From positions 171,098 through 235,097 of the forward strand of contig NZ_CADFGP010000006.1 of assembly GCF_902833905.1 (NCBI RefSeq): DNA of 64,000 bases, given 5' to 3'. The position numbers and the translations under genes were made by a program. The stretch comes from Paraburkholderia tuberum STM678 (GTDB taxonomy: Bacteria > Pseudomonadota > Gammaproteobacteria > Burkholderiales > Burkholderiaceae). The notes under the pieces are model-generated. The model saw only the letters and a list, made by a program, of their open reading frames with translations, had not been told where the DNA came from and searched no databases. Of this stretch, positions 1 to 8,982 are shown in pieces (positions within the stretch are counted from its first letter, which is position 1; the number at the start of each line of letters is the position of its first letter).

Positions 1-15
1 GAGCTTGCGTGGCGC

Positions 16-1305
16 TTACGCGACCGGGCGCGTGGGTCGGCGGCGCGCGGCGAGTGCGTCGCGTGTTTGCATCGCGGTGTACGTGAGCTGCGCGGCCGCG
101 AGGCCGAGCGGGCCGTACGTGCGCGCGAGGCCGAAGGTCGCGAACGCGTCGGGCACCGGCCGTTCACCGGAGATAGCCGCGGCCAGCAGTTCGCCCGACA
201 CCGTGGTCGGCGCCATGCCGTGTCCGCCGAAACCGACCGCGTACCAGACGCCGTCCGTGCTTTGGCCGATCTGCGGCATCTTGTGTCGCGCGTAGCTCAT
301 CAGGCCGCCCCATGCGTGCTCGATGCGCACGTCGCGCAACTGCGGATAGACCTTCAGCAGGTCCTGTCGCAACAGACGCGCGATCGCCTCGGGCTCGCGG
401 TCGCGCACGGAGATGCGGCCGCCCCACAGGATGCGCGTGTCGGGCAACGGGCGGTAGTAGTCGAACGCGAAGCGGGTGTCATAGATCGCGGCGCGTGTGG
501 CGATTGCGTCGTGCAAGCGTTCGCCGAGCGGCTCCGTTGCCATCACGTAGGTGGCGATAGGCAGCACCGCGCGCTCGACGCGCGCGTACACGTTGCGTGC
601 ATAGCCGCCGCCCGCCATCACGACGTGACGCGCGTCGAGCGCACCTTGCGGCGTCTCGACGACGAAGCCCGCGCCGTCGCGCCGCAAGCTGACGGCCGGC
701 GAGCGCTCGTGTATCGTCACGCCCGCTTGCGCGGCCGCCGCGGCGACGCCGACAACGTACTTGAGCGGATGAAAATGGAACGCGTTGCGCTCGAACAGGC
801 CGCCGTGATAGCGGCTCGTTTTCAGTTGCGCGGCGAGTTGGTTGGCAGCGATCGGTTCCCAGTCGACGCCGAACGAATCGCGCATCAGACGCCGTTGCGC
901 TTCGAGACGCGCAGGTTCGTCGAACCAGTTCGCGAGGATCACGCCGGCATCGGTCGCGTCGCAATCGATCCGATAGCGCGCAATTCGCTTGCGCATCAGC
1001 TCGACCGCGTCGGTGGTCAGCGCATAGAGTTCGCGCGCGCGAGTCGGCCCGAGCGTCTTCAGCAGGTCGGCGCAATCGAGGCTGTAGCCGCCGAACACGA
1101 AGCCGCCGTTGCGTCCCGATGCGCCGAAGCCGACCTGCTGCGCCTCGAGCACGACGACGTCTTCGACGCCGCGTTCGGCGAGTCCCAGCGCGGTGGAGAG
1201 TCCCGCAAGTCCGCCGCCGACGATGCAGACGTGCGCGCTGCGTCGGCCGTTGAGCGGCGCGTAGGCGGAGGAGCGGGTGACGGTGGCTTCGTAGAAACTT
1301 TGCAT
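16..1305 (-). CDS. FAD-dependent oxidoreductase, DAO family (PuuB/OrdL-like)
   Basis: Probable flavin amine or amino-acid oxidase of the D-amino-acid-oxidase fold. The N-terminus has the Rossmann dinucleotide motif VCIVGGGLAGLSTALG near residues 26-41, followed by the typical GASGRNGGF stretch that contacts FAD. The C-terminal part has GFGGHGM, the second FAD-binding segment. At 429 aa it matches the gamma-glutamylputrescine oxidoreductase group in length and layout. The ATG at 1305 is preferred because the longer reading frame would need a GTG seven codons upstream. The substrate cannot be fixed from sequence. The gene is followed downstream by no partner, but polyamine genes (putrescine aminotransferase, glutamylputrescine synthetase) lie at the far end of this window. 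Family call is firm, substrate is inference. Confidence 0.85.
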   Translation of the reverse strand: MQSFYEATVTRSSAYAPLNGRRSAHVCIVGGGLAGLSTALGLAERGVEDVVVLEAQQVGFGASGRNGGFVFGGYSLDCADLLKTLGPTRARELYALTTDAVELMRKRIARYRIDCDATDAGVILANWFDEPARLEAQRRLMRDSFGVDWEPIAANQLAAQLKTSRYHGGLFERNAFHFHPLKYVVGVAAAAAQAGVTIHERSPAVSLRRDGAGFVVETPQGALDARHVVMAGGGYARNVYARVERAVLPIATYVMATEPLGERLHDAIATRAAIYDTRFAFDYYRPLPDTRILWGGRISVRDREPEAIARLLRQDLLKVYPQLRDVRIEHAWGGLMSYARHKMPQIGQSTDGVWYAVGFGGHGMAPTTVSGELLAAAISGERPVPDAFATFGLARTYGPLGLAAAQLTYTAMQTRDALAARRRPTRPVA

Positions 1306-1412
1306 GGGGCGCGAGCTTGTGGACACGCCCTAGGTTAGCGGCAATCGCGTGTGCCCGTCCAGCCCGCGTGAGCGCGCACGTCGACAGGCGCCCCGCCGCG
1401 CTTCGTTCTGCG

Positions 1413-2345
1413 TTATCGACCCCAGCGCAACACCAGCGGATCGAGCCGGCGTGCGATCTTCAACAGTCCTTCGCGCGTCGCCGGATGCATCTGCGGCAGC
1501 GGGTGACGCACCGCGTCCGAACCGATCACGCCGCCTTCCTTCATCAGCGCCTTGCACGATGCGAGGCCGCCCTGGCGATTCTCGTAGTTGATCAGCGGCA
1601 GCCACTGCTGATAGTGCACGGCGGCGGCCTCGGTATCACCGGCCGCATAGGCATCGACGATCAGGCGGATGCCATCGGCATAACCGCCGCCCGTCATCGA
1701 ACCGGTCGCGCCCGCATCGAGGTCGGCCATCAGCGTGATTGCTTCCTCGCCGTCCCACGGACCGACGATCGCGTCGCCGCCCAGTTCGATCAGCTCGCGC
1801 AGCTTGTTCGCGGCCTGCGGCGTTTCGATCTTGAAGTACGACACGTTGTCGATCTCGCGCGCCATGCGAGCGAGGAACGGCGCGGACAACGGCGTGCCGC
1901 TGACCGGCGCGTCCTGGATCATGATCGGAATCTGGATGGCATCGGACACCGTACGATAGAACTCGTAGATGCCGCGCTCGCCGATGCGGATCGTCGCGCC
2001 GTGATACGGCGGCATGACCATCACCATCGCGGCGCCCGCGGCCTGCGCTGCGCGGCTGCGCTCCGCGCACTGGTACGAGCTGAAGTGCGTGGTCGTGACG
2101 ATCACCGGCACGCGGCCCGCGACGTGTTCGAGCGCGAGATGCATCAGTGTGTCGCGCTCGTCGTCGGACAGCGCGAACTGCTCGGAGAAGTTCGCGAGAA
2201 TGCACAGGCCGTTCGAGCCGGCGTCGATCATGAAATCGAGGCAGCGCTTCTGGCCTTCGAGGTCGAGACGCCCGGCGTCGTCGAAGATCGTCGGCACGAC
2301 GGGGAAGACGCCGCGCAGGGCGGGAGAGTGTGACGCTTGGCTCAT
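1413..2345 (-). CDS. L-2-keto-3-deoxyarabonate dehydratase (DapA/NAL superfamily)
   Basis: Converts L-2-keto-3-deoxyarabonate to alpha-ketoglutarate semialdehyde in the non-phosphorylative L-arabinose pathway. The 310-aa protein has the class I aldolase-fold layout, with Lys172 in YFKIETP as the Schiff-base lysine, Tyr130 in the EFYRTV region, and GGDAIVGPWDGEE. The segments LCILANFSEQFA and MPPYHGAT are, from memory, near-identical to the characterised Azospirillum enzyme. The start is the ATG at 2345. A much longer open frame continues upstream, but that part overlaps the divergent regulator and lacks family similarity. It is divergent from the LysR gene 159 bp away, which is its likely regulator. 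The other pathway genes (arabinose dehydrogenase, arabonate dehydratase, semialdehyde dehydrogenase) are not in the window. Confidence 0.88.
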   Translation of the reverse strand: MSQASHSPALRGVFPVVPTIFDDAGRLDLEGQKRCLDFMIDAGSNGLCILANFSEQFALSDDERDTLMHLALEHVAGRVPVIVTTTHFSSYQCAERSRAAQAAGAAMVMVMPPYHGATIRIGERGIYEFYRTVSDAIQIPIMIQDAPVSGTPLSAPFLARMAREIDNVSYFKIETPQAANKLRELIELGGDAIVGPWDGEEAITLMADLDAGATGSMTGGGYADGIRLIVDAYAAGDTEAAAVHYQQWLPLINYENRQGGLASCKALMKEGGVIGSDAVRHPLPQMHPATREGLLKIARRLDPLVLRWGR

Positions 2346-2504
2346 GGCGATGTGGTCCGTACGAGGATGGAAGGATTGCGCTCGAGCCCGCGAACGGGCG
2401 GCGCAACTGGATAAATGTCTCCTTCGGCGACTATACGGCGCTGGGCCTCGCGGGTATATTGAATTGTTTCCATATCGTGATCGCTTTTGCGACTCACCCC
2501 ACCG

Positions 2505-3443
2505 ATGAAAGACACGCTCAGCGTCCTGCTGTCGAAGCTGCGCATGAAGCAGCTGCATCTGCTGATCGCGCTCGACGATCACAAATCGCTGCACAAAGCG
2601 GCCGGCGTGATGTCGATGACGCAATCGGCGGCGAGCAAGGCGCTGCAGGAGCTCGAATCGATGCTCGACGCGCCGCTTTTCGAGCGCTCGAAAAGCGGCA
2701 TGATCCCGAACCAGCTCGGTCATTGCGTGATCCGATATGCGCGCGTCGTGACGTCGGACCTGACCGCGCTCTGCCAGGACGTCGCCGAAATTCGTTCGGG
2801 GCGCGGCGGGCGGCTCGCGCTCGGCGCGATCATGGGCGCGATTCCCGACTGCGTGGTGCCCGCGCTGAATCAATTGCATGCGGCGCAACCGGGTCTGTCG
2901 ATCGAAGTGGTCGAGGACACCAGCGCACGAATGCTCGCGCAGCTCGACGACGGGCGGCTCGATCTGGTGGTCGGCCGAGCGGCGGTCGCGGCCGATCCGT
3001 CGAAGTATCAGTATCGTCCGCTCGGCGACGAGCCGTTGGCGGTGGTGGTCGGTTATCAGCATGCGCCGTTGCCGCGCCGCGAGATGATGTTGCGCGATCT
3101 CGCCGGGCATCGCTGGGTCATGTATCCGTCACACATGCCGCTGCATGCGCTGCTCGAACGCGAGATGGATCTCGCCGGCCTCGACATGCCCGACAATCCG
3201 ATTTCGACGGCTTCCACATTCGTGACAGTTGCACTGCTGCAAAGCAGCGCCGAACTCGTTTCGCTGCTGCCGAGTGCAATTGCTGGGCCGTTCGTGCGGC
3301 ACAAGATGCTGCGCGTCGTGCCGGTCAGGCTCAAATCGCCATCGCAGACGTTCGGCATCGTCACGCGCAAGGGCGGCGTGCTGTCGCCGCCGGCGGAACG
3401 GTTTATCGCGCTGTTGCGTGCACAGACGAAAGCGCGAATTTAG
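2505..3443 (+). CDS. LysR-family transcriptional regulator (probable L-arabinose/sugar-acid regulator)
   Basis: DNA-binding regulator of 312 aa. The N-terminal winged helix-turn-helix spans roughly residues 12-72 (MKQLHLLIALDDHKSLHKAA, then TQSAASKALQELE as recognition helix). The rest is a periplasmic-binding-protein-like effector domain beginning near GGRLALGAIMGAIP. The ATG at 2505 is chosen over a TTG at 2487, which has no better ribosome site. It is transcribed away from the keto-deoxyarabonate dehydratase gene, the classic LysR-target arrangement, so it probably responds to an arabinose-pathway intermediate. That effector assignment rests on context only. A clear intrinsic terminator follows about 100 bp downstream. 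Confidence 0.85.
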   Translation: MKDTLSVLLSKLRMKQLHLLIALDDHKSLHKAAGVMSMTQSAASKALQELESMLDAPLFERSKSGMIPNQLGHCVIRYARVVTSDLTALCQDVAEIRSGRGGRLALGAIMGAIPDCVVPALNQLHAAQPGLSIEVVEDTSARMLAQLDDGRLDLVVGRAAVAADPSKYQYRPLGDEPLAVVVGYQHAPLPRREMMLRDLAGHRWVMYPSHMPLHALLEREMDLAGLDMPDNPISTASTFVTVALLQSSAELVSLLPSAIAGPFVRHKMLRVVPVRLKSPSQTFGIVTRKGGVLSPPAERFIALLRAQTKARI

Positions 3444-3541
3444 GCGCGCCGTAAACAAGTTGCCCAGCCGTCCGCCCGGTTGCCGGTAAGAATGCCAGCC
3501 AAAAAGCGACTTTCTTTCGGCAAGGCCCGCCAGAAACGGCA

Positions 3542-3563
3542 AAACCGCCCGAAAAGGCGGTTT
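3542..3563 (+). terminator. Rho-independent terminator after the LysR gene
   Basis: A perfect 8-bp stem (AAACCGCC at 3542-3549 with GGCGGTTT at 3556-3563) closes a 6-nt loop, and the descending arm ends in TTT followed by GTTATT. It lies about 100 bp past the LysR stop and before the penicillin-binding-protein gene, so it insulates the two. Confidence 0.75.
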
Positions 3564-3752
3564 GTTATTGGTGTGAAAAGAGCTTCAATATCTCATGCCG
3601 GTTCGCGCTTTGTCATCCGACGCCAGCAGGTGTTGTAGCCGCGACACTGTCGCATCAATCCGAACCGATGAGGGTTTCTCGTTCCGAGCTACACTGCTTT
3701 GAATGAACTGAGCCAGGCTCGACACCCTGGCCATCGCTCGGGGAGAGCAGCC

Positions 3753-6700
3753 ATGAATCGGCCACCGCTTCGGTTTCCGCTTCGCGTGACCAGCACCGTG
3801 ACCGTGCGGAGTTGGCGTTGGCTCAAATGGGGGCTTGGCGCGTTTTTGCTGCTCGCGGTGGCGCTGATTGCGCGGCTCGTGCAGATCGAGATCGAGACCT
3901 CGCGACTGCAGGCGCGGTACCTTTCCGAGCTGACCCGCGACGTCGCTTTTTCGGTCACCGACGGTCCCAGTCATTCCATCCGCTTTCCGCAAGCCGACAA
4001 GGGCCCGTACGACGCGCGCCTCGGCTACGCGCTGTTGCCGGCTATCCAGCAGCGTCTGTTGCAACATGGCTTCGAAATCAGCTCGCAGGCGCGCGATTCA
4101 GAACGCATGCTTTCGCTAGCCGATGATGGCCTGTTCCTGCCTTACGACGAAAAAGACACGGCCGGCCTGCAATTGTTCGACGGCACCGGCGTGCCGCTAT
4201 ACAGCGCTCAGTTTCCCGGTCGCGTGTACGACAGCTTCGGCGCGATTCCGCCGCTCGTGGTGAACTCGCTGCTGTTCATCGAAGACCGCTATCTGCTCGA
4301 TCCGGATCAGCCGAACCGCAATCCGGCGATCGACTGGGGGCGCTTCAGCCGCGCGCTCGTCGACCAGGGCGCGCGCGTGTTCAATCGTCATCAACAGACG
4401 CCCGGCGGCAGCACGCTCGCGACGCAGATCGAGAAATTCCGTCACTCGGCGGGGGGCCGCACCGCGACGCCGCCGGAAAAGCTGCGGCAAATCGCGTCGG
4501 CGTCGGTGCGCGCTTATCTGAACGGACCGCAAACGCTGCCCGCGCGCGAACAGATCGTGGTCCATTATCTGAACTCGGTGCCGCTTGCCGCGCAGCCCGG
4601 CGTCGGCGAAATCAACGGTATCGGCGATGGGCTCGCCGCCTGGTATGGGCGCGATTTCCGCGAGACCAACCGGCTGCTGAAGGCGCCGTCGACCGATGCA
4701 AATCTGCCCGACCAGGGTCTGGCGTTTCGCGAAGTGCTGTCGCTGATGATCGCGCAGCGCGCGCCGTCGTTTTTTCTGCAGCGCGGCTATCCCGAGCTCG
4801 AACGGCTGACCGACAGCTACATGCGGCTGCTCGCGAGTGGCGGCGTGATCACTGAGCAGTTGCGCGACGCGGCGCTGGCGGCGCACGTCGAACTGCATCG
4901 CGCGCCGCGCAGCACACCGGATCTCGGTTCGTTCGTGTCGCGCAAGGCCGTCACGTCGATGCGCTCGCATCTGCTCGCCGCGCTCGGCGTGCGTAGTTTC
5001 TATGAACTGGACCGCCTCGACGTACAGGCGACAGGCACGCTGAACAATGACGTGCAACAAGCCGTTGCCGAGCGCCTCGCCGCCGCCGCGACGAAAGACG
5101 GCGCGAAGGCCGCGGGTCTCGTCGGCTACGAAATGTTGCGCGGGTCCGACGATCCGTCACATATCGCCTACAGCTTCACGCTGTTCGAGCGGCACGGCGA
5201 CGCGAACCTCGTGCGCGTGCAGACCGATAGCGTGAACCAGCCGTTCGACATCAATTCCGGCGCGCGCCTGAACCTCGGCTCGACCGCGAAACTGCGCACC
5301 GTCATCACGTATCTGCAGATCGTCACCGATTTGCACACACGTTACGCATCGCTGAGCAATGCCCAGCTGAAGGCGATCACGCCCGATCCGAACGATCGGC
5401 TGACGCGCTGGGCGATCGACTATCTGCTGCACACGCGCGACCATTCGCTGCAGCCTATGCTCGACGCCGCCGTCGAGCGTAAATACTCGGCGAGCCCGGG
5501 CGAAACGTTCTTTACGGGCGGCGGCGCGCAGACCTTCACGAACTTCGAGTCCGACGACAACAGCCGCATCCTGACCGTGCATCGCGCGTTCCAGCATTCG
5601 GTGAACCTCGTGTTCGTGCGGCTGATGCGCGATATCGTGCACTATGAAATGGTGCAGACCACCGGGCCGTCGTCGCAATGGCTCGGCGATCCGGCGACCC
5701 GCAAGATGTACCTGACGCGTTTCGCCGATCAGGAAAGCCGCGTGTACATGAAGCGTTTCTACACGAAGTACCACGGCAAGACCCCTGATCAGCAGATCAC
5801 GCTATTGCTGCTCGGGGTGCGCAAGTCGCCCCCGAAAGTGGCGACCGCGTTGCGCAGCGTCGCGCCGGATCAATCGAACGCGTGGTTCAACAAGTTGATG
5901 TACGCGGCGCTGAAGAACACGCCGGCGGCTTCGATGCTCGACGACGAAGATCTCGCGATTCTGTACGACAAGTACGGCATCAACCGCTTCAACCTGAACG
6001 ACCGCGGCTATATTTCGAGTGTGCATCCGCTCGAACTATGGACGCTGAACTACCTGCGCTCGCATCCGGATGCGACGCTGGCGCAGATCGAAGCCGCGAG
6101 CCAGGACGTGCGCCTGTCGACTTACTCGTGGCTCTTCAAGACGCGCTATCACGTGACCCAGGATCACCGCATCAAGCGCATGGTCGAGCTGCGCGCCTAC
6201 GACGCGATCGGCAAATCGTGGCAGGCGCTCGGCTATCCGTTCGCGTCGCTGACGCCGTCGTATGCGGCGGCGATCGGCGCGTCGGGCGATCGTCCGGCGG
6301 CGCTCGCGCAACTGATCGGCGTGATCACGAACGGCGGCAACAAGGTGCCGACCGAAACGCTGACGCAAATCGACTTCGCGAAGGACACGCCGTACGAAAC
6401 GCATTTCAGGCGCGCGGTGGTCGCGCCGCAGCAGCAGGTGTCGCCGGAGATTGCCGGGGAGGTGCGGATGCTGTTGCGCGACGTCGTGACGGGTGGCACC
6501 GCGAGGCGTCTCGCGCAAGGCATGACGTTCCCGAACGGCGAAACGCTCGAAGTCTATGGCAAGACCGGCACCGGCGATCAGCGCTTGAACGTGTACGCGA
6601 AGGGCGCGCGGTTGATCGAGTCGCGCAAGGTGAATCGCAGCGCGACCTTCGTGTTCGCGCTCGGCGACCGCTTCTACGGCACGTTGACCGCGTGGGTGCA

Positions 6701-6866
6701 CGAGCCGTATGCCGCGCGTTACGACTTCACGAGTGCGCTGGCGGTGCAGTTGCTCAAGTCGATGGCACCGGCGTTGCAGCCGTTGCTCGACAAGCCGGTT
6801 CAGAAAACCGCGATCGCGGCGCCGGCGGGATCGACGCCCGCGGCGACGAAAGTTGCCGCGCAGTGA
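3753..6866 (+). CDS. Bifunctional class A penicillin-binding protein (GT51 transglycosylase / transpeptidase)
   Basis: Inner-membrane peptidoglycan synthase of 1037 aa. A cytoplasmic basic N-terminus is followed by one transmembrane segment near residues 29-46 (LGAFLLLAVALIARLV). The glycosyltransferase domain carries the catalytic-type Glu177 in FIEDRYLLD and the PGGSTLATQ motif near residues 214-222. The transpeptidase domain has the SxxK serine at 510 (STAK), SVN at 616-618 and KTG at 937-939, so both activities look intact. It is longer than E. coli PBP1b, with long stretches between SVN and KTG. The ATG at 3753 has a GGGGAGAG ribosome site, and an upstream in-frame start at 3699 does not. 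It appears monocistronic and converges with the ROK gene 5 bp away. Which PBP1 paralogue it is remains unclear. Confidence 0.85.
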   Translation: MNRPPLRFPLRVTSTVTVRSWRWLKWGLGAFLLLAVALIARLVQIEIETSRLQARYLSELTRDVAFSVTDGPSHSIRFPQADKGPYDARLGYALLPAIQQRLLQHGFEISSQARDSERMLSLADDGLFLPYDEKDTAGLQLFDGTGVPLYSAQFPGRVYDSFGAIPPLVVNSLLFIEDRYLLDPDQPNRNPAIDWGRFSRALVDQGARVFNRHQQTPGGSTLATQIEKFRHSAGGRTATPPEKLRQIASASVRAYLNGPQTLPAREQIVVHYLNSVPLAAQPGVGEINGIGDGLAAWYGRDFRETNRLLKAPSTDANLPDQGLAFREVLSLMIAQRAPSFFLQRGYPELERLTDSYMRLLASGGVITEQLRDAALAAHVELHRAPRSTPDLGSFVSRKAVTSMRSHLLAALGVRSFYELDRLDVQATGTLNNDVQQAVAERLAAAATKDGAKAAGLVGYEMLRGSDDPSHIAYSFTLFERHGDANLVRVQTDSVNQPFDINSGARLNLGSTAKLRTVITYLQIVTDLHTRYASLSNAQLKAITPDPNDRLTRWAIDYLLHTRDHSLQPMLDAAVERKYSASPGETFFTGGGAQTFTNFESDDNSRILTVHRAFQHSVNLVFVRLMRDIVHYEMVQTTGPSSQWLGDPATRKMYLTRFADQESRVYMKRFYTKYHGKTPDQQITLLLLGVRKSPPKVATALRSVAPDQSNAWFNKLMYAALKNTPAASMLDDEDLAILYDKYGINRFNLNDRGYISSVHPLELWTLNYLRSHPDATLAQIEAASQDVRLSTYSWLFKTRYHVTQDHRIKRMVELRAYDAIGKSWQALGYPFASLTPSYAAAIGASGDRPAALAQLIGVITNGGNKVPTETLTQIDFAKDTPYETHFRRAVVAPQQQVSPEIAGEVRMLLRDVVTGGTARRLAQGMTFPNGETLEVYGKTGTGDQRLNVYAKGARLIESRKVNRSATFVFALGDRFYGTLTAWVHEPYAARYDFTSALAVQLLKSMAPALQPLLDKPVQKTAIAAPAGSTPAATKVAAQ

Positions 6867-6871
6867 ATCGC

Positions 6872-8116
6872 TCACCGCTCGTTATAACCCGTCTCCGACG
6901 CCGCCGGCTTCAGGAACAGCTCATGCACCGGCGCGAAATGCGCATATAGCGGCAGAATCGCACCGCCCATCGCGCGGGCATCGGCGCCGATCGCGCCTTC
7001 GAGCAATTGCGGCCGCACCATCCCTTCCCATTCGAAACGATCGAGCACGCGCTCGGTGCGGCGAATGATCTCGCGCAGCAGTAGCCGGTCGAACTCGCCG
7101 TCGATCACGACGGCTTCGAGATCGAGCAACGCGGCCGCATTGGTTAGCGCGTTCGCGATCGCCGGGCACGCGCTGTCGAGCCATCGCTCGGTATGCCGCC
7201 ACAACTCGGGCGACAACGCGCGATGATCATGCGCCGCGGCCGCCGGCGCGCCCGCATCGCTGAACAGTCGTTCGAGCACGAAGCCCGATGCCGCGTGCAG
7301 CAACTGCCGCGCGGGTTTGCGTGCGCCGCCTTCGCGCAGCGGGATCGAACCGACCGCGCCCGCGTTGTCGTGCGGACCGCCGTGCAGACGTCCGTCGATC
7401 ACGAGACCCCCGCCGATGAAGGTGCCGACGAACAGATACAGGAAGTTGTGGATGCCGCGGCCCTGGCCCATCACGAGTTCGGCCGCGCAGGCGGCCGTGG
7501 TGTCCTTGGCGAACTCGACGGGCAGGCCGGTTATCGTCGCGATGCGCGCGCGCAGATCGATGTCGTTCCAGGCATCGAGCGCGTCGGGCGGCGCGCCGAG
7601 AAAGTCGCGCCAGCCGCCGAGCCACAACGGCGCCGCGACACCGACGCCGACCACCTTGCCCGCCTTCGCGCCGAGCGTCTGGTTCACGCGCGCGAGTTTG
7701 TTTTCGAGCGCGGGGAACAGCGCGCGCGGATCGGGATACGCATACTCGAATACGTCGCGGCATACGATGCGCCCGGCGAAGTCCATCGCGAGCACGTCGA
7801 GACTGCGGCGTCCGACCTTGATACCGATCGTGTACGCGCCGTCCGCGCACAACGCGATCGGGACCGACGGCTGGCCGATCTTGCCGCGCACGCGCGCGTG
7901 CTTTTCGAGCAGGCCGTCGGCGATCAACCGGTCGACGATCATCGACACCGTCTGCATCGAAAGACGCGTGAGGCGGCCGACCTCGGCCTTCGGCAGTGGT
8001 CCATGCAAGCGGATCGTTTGCAGCACGATGCGCTCGTTGAATTGCCGCATGCCGACCTGATTCGAACCGACTGTGCGTTTGACCGGCGAACGCCTGCTGG
8101 TGCTGGGGGTGTCCAT
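6872..8116 (-). CDS. ROK-family transcriptional regulator
   Basis: Repressor of the NagC/XylR type, 414 aa. An N-terminal winged HTH (about residues 25-85; NERIVLQTIRLHGPLPKAEV, LSMQTVSMIVDRL) is fused to a sugar-kinase-like ROK domain with the FVGTFIGGGLVIDGRLHGG phosphate-loop-like segment. The Cys-rich ROK zinc signature CxCGxxGC is absent. It is the last gene of the sugar ABC operon and is transcribed in the same direction, 42 bp after the ATPase. It therefore most likely represses that operon in response to the imported sugar. The palindrome at 11194-11216 is the best operator candidate. The family call is firm, and the target is inferred from position. Confidence 0.85.
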   Translation of the reverse strand: MDTPSTSRRSPVKRTVGSNQVGMRQFNERIVLQTIRLHGPLPKAEVGRLTRLSMQTVSMIVDRLIADGLLEKHARVRGKIGQPSVPIALCADGAYTIGIKVGRRSLDVLAMDFAGRIVCRDVFEYAYPDPRALFPALENKLARVNQTLGAKAGKVVGVGVAAPLWLGGWRDFLGAPPDALDAWNDIDLRARIATITGLPVEFAKDTTAACAAELVMGQGRGIHNFLYLFVGTFIGGGLVIDGRLHGGPHDNAGAVGSIPLREGGARKPARQLLHAASGFVLERLFSDAGAPAAAAHDHRALSPELWRHTERWLDSACPAIANALTNAAALLDLEAVVIDGEFDRLLLREIIRRTERVLDRFEWEGMVRPQLLEGAIGADARAMGGAILPLYAHFAPVHELFLKPAASETGYNER

Positions 8117-8158
8117 TGTCGTGTACCGGCCTCGTGGCTCAGCGGATTGGGCGGCGCG

Positions 8159-8962
8159 TCATGCGATCGCCTTCACGTCGGCTTCCTTCGCCCCGGTCAT
8201 GATCGCGACCGCTTCCGACATGTGCACGTCCTTCGTATTAACGAGCGCCGCGCGCCGGCCGAGCCGCTGGATATGGATGCGGTCCGCGATCTCGAACACG
8301 TGCGGCATGTTGTGGCTGATCAGAATCACCGGCAGGCCACGCTCGCGCACGCGCCGGATCAGTTCGAGCACCATGTTGCCTTCCTTCACGCCGAGCGCGG
8401 CGGTGGGCTCGTCCAGAATCACCACGTGGCGCGCGAATGCCGCGCTGCGTGCAACGGCGACGCCCTGGCGCTGGCCGCCGGACAGCGTTTCGACCGCCTG
8501 GCGCATCGAGCGAATGCCGATTTGCAGATCCTTCATGGCCGCGGTCGCTTCGTCGAGCATGCGGCGCTTGTCGATCATCTTGAACAGCGAGCCGCGCCAG
8601 CCGGGCTTCAGCAATTCGCGGGCGAGAAACAGGTTTTCGGCGATGCTCATCGCCGGCGCGACGGCGAGTTCCTGGTACACGGTCTCGATGCCTTGTGCGC
8701 GCGCATCGAGCGGACTGCGAAACTTGACCGGTTTGCCGTCGAGCAGAATCTCGCCTTCGTCGGGCACCGTCGCGCCCGAGAGCGCCTTGATCAGCGACGA
8801 TTTGCCCGCGCCGTTGTCGCCGATCACCGCGAGGATTTCGCCGGGCAGCACTTCGAAATCGCAACCGTCGAGCGCGGTCACGTTGCCGTAACGTTTGACG
8901 AGCCCGCGTGCCTGCAGAACCGGCATCGCAGCGGACGTGGAAGGGGAGGCGGAGGTCAACAT
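8159..8962 (-). CDS. frcA: Sugar ABC transporter ATP-binding protein (FrcA-like)
   Basis: Cytoplasmic ATPase that powers the adjacent permease. At 267 aa it has a single nucleotide-binding domain, as in fructose importer FrcA, not the duplicated domain of RbsA/XylG. It shows Walker A GDNGAGKSS (about residue 45), Q-loop VYQELAV, ABC signature LSGGQRQGV, Walker B VVILDEPTAAL and the switch histidine in ISHN. The ATG at 8962 has AGGAG seven bases upstream, and in-frame starts further upstream lack this. It follows the permease by 20 bp and precedes the ROK regulator, forming an operon with the permease and binding protein. The fructose assignment rests on similarity of the whole cassette to the Frc system. 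A related pentose or polyol is possible. Confidence 0.85.
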   Translation of the reverse strand: MLTSASPSTSAAMPVLQARGLVKRYGNVTALDGCDFEVLPGEILAVIGDNGAGKSSLIKALSGATVPDEGEILLDGKPVKFRSPLDARAQGIETVYQELAVAPAMSIAENLFLARELLKPGWRGSLFKMIDKRRMLDEATAAMKDLQIGIRSMRQAVETLSGGQRQGVAVARSAAFARHVVILDEPTAALGVKEGNMVLELIRRVRERGLPVILISHNMPHVFEIADRIHIQRLGRRAALVNTKDVHMSEAVAIMTGAKEADVKAIA

Positions 8963-8982
8963 GAGAGGGCTCCTGTGCGGGA

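Noticed and set aside
2346..3110. N-terminal extension of the keto-deoxyarabonate dehydratase frame
   Set aside because: The extra 255 codons overlap the divergent LysR gene and have shadow-like composition. The family start is the ATG at 2345.
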